8,982 bases of DNA from DAOUEH01 sp034430515. GTDB lineage: Bacteria; Chloroflexota; Dehalococcoidia; Dehalococcoidales; RBG-16-60-22. Shown here piece after piece: positions 6,551 to 8,982 of the stretch. Where the stretch lies: contig DAOUEP010000001.1 of NCBI GenBank assembly GCA_034430515.1, positions 1 through 8,982 of the forward strand, read 5' to 3'. Made by a program: the position numbers and the translations under genes. The notes under the pieces were generated by a model. That model had not been told where the DNA came from, ran no database searches, and saw only the letters and a list, made by a program, of their open reading frames with translations. Numbering within the stretch: the first letter of the stretch is position 1; every line of letters starts with the position of its first letter.

Positions 6551-6583
6551 GGAGGCCACCGCGGATTTATCCCGGTAATTACG
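6551..6583 (+). promoter_or_regulatory. Leader with distant Shine-Dalgarno and intervening hairpin
   Basis: The only good ribosome site before the ATG at 6584 is GGAGG at 6551-6555, which is 28 nt away and too far for normal use. Between them, bases 6559-6575 can fold into a small hairpin: C6559-G6575, C6560-G6574, G6561-C6573, C6562 bulged, then G6563-C6572, G6564-C6571 and A6565-T6570, closed by a TTTA loop. Folding it away leaves 11 nt between GGAGG and the ATG. No in-frame ATG, GTG or TTG lies in a better position. Confidence 0.35.
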
Positions 6584-7603
6584 ATGGAAAGTGATTTAGT
6601 CCCCCCCGGACTGACCTACCTGGCCGATAACATTACCTCCCGGCAGAACATCCTGGGCGTTGCCAAGGAGCAGGGCGCCCGCTGGGCCCAGGGGCTTAAC
6701 CTGCCCCCCCGCGCCGAGACCATCTTTTTCGCCGGGTGCGGTTACCAGTACTCCGCCCAGCTGGAGAGGCTGATGTCGCTGGTGCGGGGGATTGACAAGA
6801 GTGTCATCGGGGCGGAGCTGCCGATGCGCTTCGCCCGCTTCCAGAAGAAGCTGGGCTTAAACCTGCCCGGCATCTACTCCAGCGTCCTGGCGCGGGGCAT
6901 CCTGCCCGGCAAGGAGGCGCCCGAGGTCAAGCCGCTCACGGCGGCGGTCAAAGTGCTGCGCAAGCTCGGTCTGGAGCCGGGCTACCTGGCCGAGGCCGAG
7001 CCCTGCTGCGGGGCGCCCCTCAACCACGCCGGGCTGCGGGAGCGCTTCGCCGCCAACGCCCGCCAGGCCTACGACAAACTCAAGACCGCCGGGGTGAAGC
7101 GGGTCATCGGTATCGTGCCCTACTGCACCCACGCCCTGGCGGAGCTGTTCCCCGGCTACGTGGAAGGCTACGACCTGGAGGTGCGCCACTTTCTGGAAAT
7201 CGTCGCCGAGAAATTACCCTCGCTCAAGCTCAAGTACCCCCGCAAGGTCAAAGTAACCTACCACGACCCCTGCCAGCTGGTGCGCTACCTCAACCTGGTG
7301 GACGAGCCGCGGCGCATCCTGGGCGCCATCGAGGGGATTACCCTGGTCGAGCCGGAGTGGACGCGCGGCGAGTGGGCCACCTGCTGCGGCGGGGGCGGCG
7401 GCTTCGAGACGGTCTTCCCGGAGCTGAGCGGGGTGCTGGCGGTCAACCGCGCCAGCGAGCTGCTGGAGACGGGGGCGGAAATCATCGTGACGCACTGCCC
7501 CGGCTGCGTCATGCAGCTTAAGGACGGGCTGCGCCAGCTCAAGGCCGATAACGTCGCGGTGCTCGATTTATCCGAAGTGGTGGCCGAGGCCATGGCGGCA
7601 TGA
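6584..7603 (+). CDS. (Fe-S)-binding protein with two CCG (cysteine-rich) domains, LutA/HdrB-like
   Basis: A 339-residue protein of the family that includes LutA/LldE, GlpC C-termini and HdrB, which carry iron-sulfur centres for electron transfer or disulfide chemistry. The second CCG domain is complete: C230 in YHDPCQLVR, C267/C268 in TCCGGGGG, and C305/C308 in HCPGC, i.e. C-x36-CCG-x36-CxxC. The first domain is degenerate: C52 in FAGCGYQ, C141/C142 in PCCGAPL and C181 followed by TH, so the usual final CxxC is incomplete. There is no N-terminal ferredoxin domain, unlike GlpC or HdrD; a partner probably supplies it. The ATG was chosen because the N-terminus reads naturally and no in-frame alternative lies nearby, although the ribosome site is distant. 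The stop overlaps the next gene's start by 4 bp (ATGA), indicating translational coupling and a shared complex. The substrate is unknown; lactate or another 2-hydroxyacid is a guess. Confidence 0.85.
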   Translation: MESDLVPPGLTYLADNITSRQNILGVAKEQGARWAQGLNLPPRAETIFFAGCGYQYSAQLERLMSLVRGIDKSVIGAELPMRFARFQKKLGLNLPGIYSSVLARGILPGKEAPEVKPLTAAVKVLRKLGLEPGYLAEAEPCCGAPLNHAGLRERFAANARQAYDKLKTAGVKRVIGIVPYCTHALAELFPGYVEGYDLEVRHFLEIVAEKLPSLKLKYPRKVKVTYHDPCQLVRYLNLVDEPRRILGAIEGITLVEPEWTRGEWATCCGGGGGFETVFPELSGVLAVNRASELLETGAEIIVTHCPGCVMQLKDGLRQLKADNVAVLDLSEVVAEAMAA

Positions 7604-8805
7604 AAAAACCATCGGACTTCAAGAGCTATAAGAAAGAAATCATGGGGGCGGCCCACGACGACCGCCTGCGCCTGGCCCTGACGCGCGCCGTCAAGAGCTT
7701 CCGCGCCAACGTCAAGGCCGCCCTGGAAAAGTTCCCCCACACCGTGGCGCTGGCCGACGAGGTGCGTAAGATAAAGGAAAAGGCCATCCCCGATATGGAG
7801 GCTCTCACCGAGCGAGCCGTGGCCGCCATCGAGGAGAACCGGGGCCACGGCTACATCGCCCGGACGGCTGAAGAAGCCCTGAAAATCATCTCCGATATAA
7901 CCGGCACCGGCCAGCTTATCGTCAAGGGCAAGACGATGACCGGCGAGGAAATCGGCCTGCGCGAGTACCTGGAGGAAAAGGGCAACGAGGTCTACGAGAC
8001 CGACCTGGGCGAGTTTATCATCCAGAAGCTCGGCTCCCGCCCGATGCACATCTTATCTCCGGCCATTCACGTCCCCCGCGAGGACGTCGCCCGCCTCTTT
8101 TCCAAGGTCATCGGGCAGGGGATTACCGAGGAATCCGACATCGCCGCCATGGTGGGGGCGGCCCGCGAGTTCCTGCGCGATAAGTTCTTCCGGGCCGATA
8201 TCGGCATCAGCGGCGCCAACGTCGTCGCCGCCGAGACGGGCACCCTCTTCATCATCGAGAACGAGGGCAACATCCGCCTGGCCACCGGCGCCCCGCCGGT
8301 GCACATCGCCCTGGTGGGCATGGAGAAGCTCGTCCCTACCCTGAGCGACGCCTACAAGGTCGCCGAGGTTACCTGGCGCTACGCCAACTATACCATTCCC
8401 TCCTACGTCAGCCTGATAAGCGGCCCCTCCAAGACCGGCGATATCGAAAAAGTCACCACCTACGGCGCCCACGGCCCCGGCCAGTTCCACGTTATCTTCC
8501 TCGACGGGGGGCGCACGCGCCTGGCCAAGTACCCCAAGCTGATGCAGGCGCTCTACTGCCTGCGCTGCGGCGGCTGCCTCTACGAGTGTCCCGTCTTCGC
8601 CGTTACCGCCGGGCACTTCGGCGATAAGTACTTCGCCGGCATCGGCGCCGTCTGGGCGGCCATCGTCAACGAAGACCTGGAAAAGGCGGCCTCCATCGCC
8701 TATACCTGCCTCACCTGCGGGCGCTGCCGCCAGCGCTGCCCGATGAAGATAGACGTGCCGGAGATGATTATCGAGCTCCGCAAGCTCCTCGCGGAAGGCA
8801 GCTAG
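7600..8805 (+). CDS. LutB-like LUD-domain iron-sulfur oxidoreductase subunit
   Basis: A 401-residue protein. After an N-terminal helical part comes a LUD domain at about 80-300, with the signature ISGANVVAAETGTLFIIENEG and the following ...VGMEKLVPTL stretch. Then come two 4Fe-4S motifs of ferredoxin type: CLRCGGCLYECP (C320, C323, C326, C330) and CLTCGRCRQRCP (C370, C373, C376, C380). This matches LutB/LldF, the electron-transferring subunit of the L-lactate utilisation system. B. subtilis LutB is longer, so this copy is short at the C-terminus, ending about 20 residues after the last cluster. It overlaps the CCG-domain gene by 4 bp and is followed 3 bp later by a fumarase gene. No LutC gene is present in the window, so lactate oxidation cannot be assumed; the pair may serve another electron-transfer role. 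Confidence 0.88.
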   Translation: MKKPSDFKSYKKEIMGAAHDDRLRLALTRAVKSFRANVKAALEKFPHTVALADEVRKIKEKAIPDMEALTERAVAAIEENRGHGYIARTAEEALKIISDITGTGQLIVKGKTMTGEEIGLREYLEEKGNEVYETDLGEFIIQKLGSRPMHILSPAIHVPREDVARLFSKVIGQGITEESDIAAMVGAAREFLRDKFFRADIGISGANVVAAETGTLFIIENEGNIRLATGAPPVHIALVGMEKLVPTLSDAYKVAEVTWRYANYTIPSYVSLISGPSKTGDIEKVTTYGAHGPGQFHVIFLDGGRTRLAKYPKLMQALYCLRCGGCLYECPVFAVTAGHFGDKYFAGIGAVWAAIVNEDLEKAASIAYTCLTCGRCRQRCPMKIDVPEMIIELRKLLAEGS

Positions 8806-8808
8806 GCC

Positions 8809-8982
8809 ATGCGCGATATTAAGGCCAGCGCCGTTACCGGGGCCGTATCCAGCCTCTTCCAGCAGGCCGGCTACCAGCTTGGCGACGACGTCCTGGCCGC
8901 CCTGCAAAAGGCTCGCCAGGACGAGACCTCACCCCTCGGCCGGGAAACCCTGGACGCTATTTTAGAGAACGCCTCAATTGCC
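8809..8982 (+). CDS. Fumarate hydratase class I, alpha subunit / N-terminal domain (3' truncated by window edge)
   Basis: An open frame of exactly 58 codons runs from the ATG at 8809 to the window end. It begins MRDIKASAVTGAVSSLFQQA and contains SPLGRETLDAILENASIA, the characteristic start of class I (iron-sulfur, oxygen-sensitive) fumarase or tartrate dehydratase alpha subunits, in which an alternating-helix segment precedes the PICQDTG motif. That motif and the cluster cysteines lie beyond the edge, so fumarase and tartrate dehydratase cannot be separated here. The enzyme would interconvert fumarate and malate. The gene starts 3 bp after the LutB-like stop codon, so it belongs to the same operon. 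The AAGG at 8795-8798 is a modest ribosome site, 10 nt from the ATG. I considered LutC and rejected it on sequence. Confidence 0.8.
   Translation, partial: MRDIKASAVTGAVSSLFQQAGYQLGDDVLAALQKARQDETSPLGRETLDAILENASIA

Noticed and set aside
8053..8907. Minus-strand open frame across the LutB-like and fumarase genes
   Set aside because: Antisense to two recognisable genes and with no recognisable domain.
8809..8982. LutC as the third gene of the Lut-like operon
   Set aside because: The N-terminus reads as class I fumarase alpha (SPLGRETLDAILENA), not as a LutC LUD protein.

Overview
This is a GC-rich bacterial window with good Shine-Dalgarno sites, tightly packed genes, and GTG/TTG starts alongside ATG. 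The gene set is an AMP-forming acetyl-CoA synthetase, a SatP-type acetate permease, Lut-like iron-sulfur proteins, a class I fumarase and several two-component proteins. It suggests an anaerobic or facultative environmental bacterium. The protein style resembles Dehalococcoidia/Chloroflexota, but that is an impression from memory and not proven by the sequence. I see no tRNA, rRNA, CRISPR array or insertion sequence.

Layout. (1) 1-629, plus strand: the 3' end of an NtrB/ZraS-like sensor kinase cut by the window edge. (2) 640-2810, minus strand: a NarL-type pair transcribed leftward, with the response regulator first and a four-helix membrane PAS kinase second; it converges on the first gene. 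(3) 2811-3037: a 227-bp divergent intergenic region with an AT-rich stretch and several small palindromes. (4) 3038-6437, plus strand: a small unrecognised protein (91 aa), then an 801-residue fusion of a complete receiver domain to a complete acetyl-CoA synthetase, then an acetate/succinate permease, closed by a clear intrinsic terminator. (5) 6513-8982, plus strand: a good promoter, then a LutA/HdrB-like CCG-domain protein, a LutB-like LUD/ferredoxin protein overlapping it by 4 bp, and the first 58 codons of a class I fumarase alpha subunit.

How the genes may work together. The permease brings in acetate and the synthetase converts it to acetyl-CoA. The divergent NarL-type pair is well placed to control that operon and itself. 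The receiver domain on the synthetase suggests a second, post-translational layer in which a histidine kinase acts directly on the enzyme. The downstream operon couples an iron-sulfur oxidoreductase (substrate possibly lactate or another 2-hydroxyacid) to fumarase, so the window as a whole concerns small organic acids.

The strongest candidate for something undescribed is the receiver-acetyl-CoA synthetase fusion. Its synthetase part aligns to the known enterobacterial Acs catalytic residues with a constant offset of 154, so both halves look intact and functional. I know of no characterised protein with this architecture, but I could not search for one.
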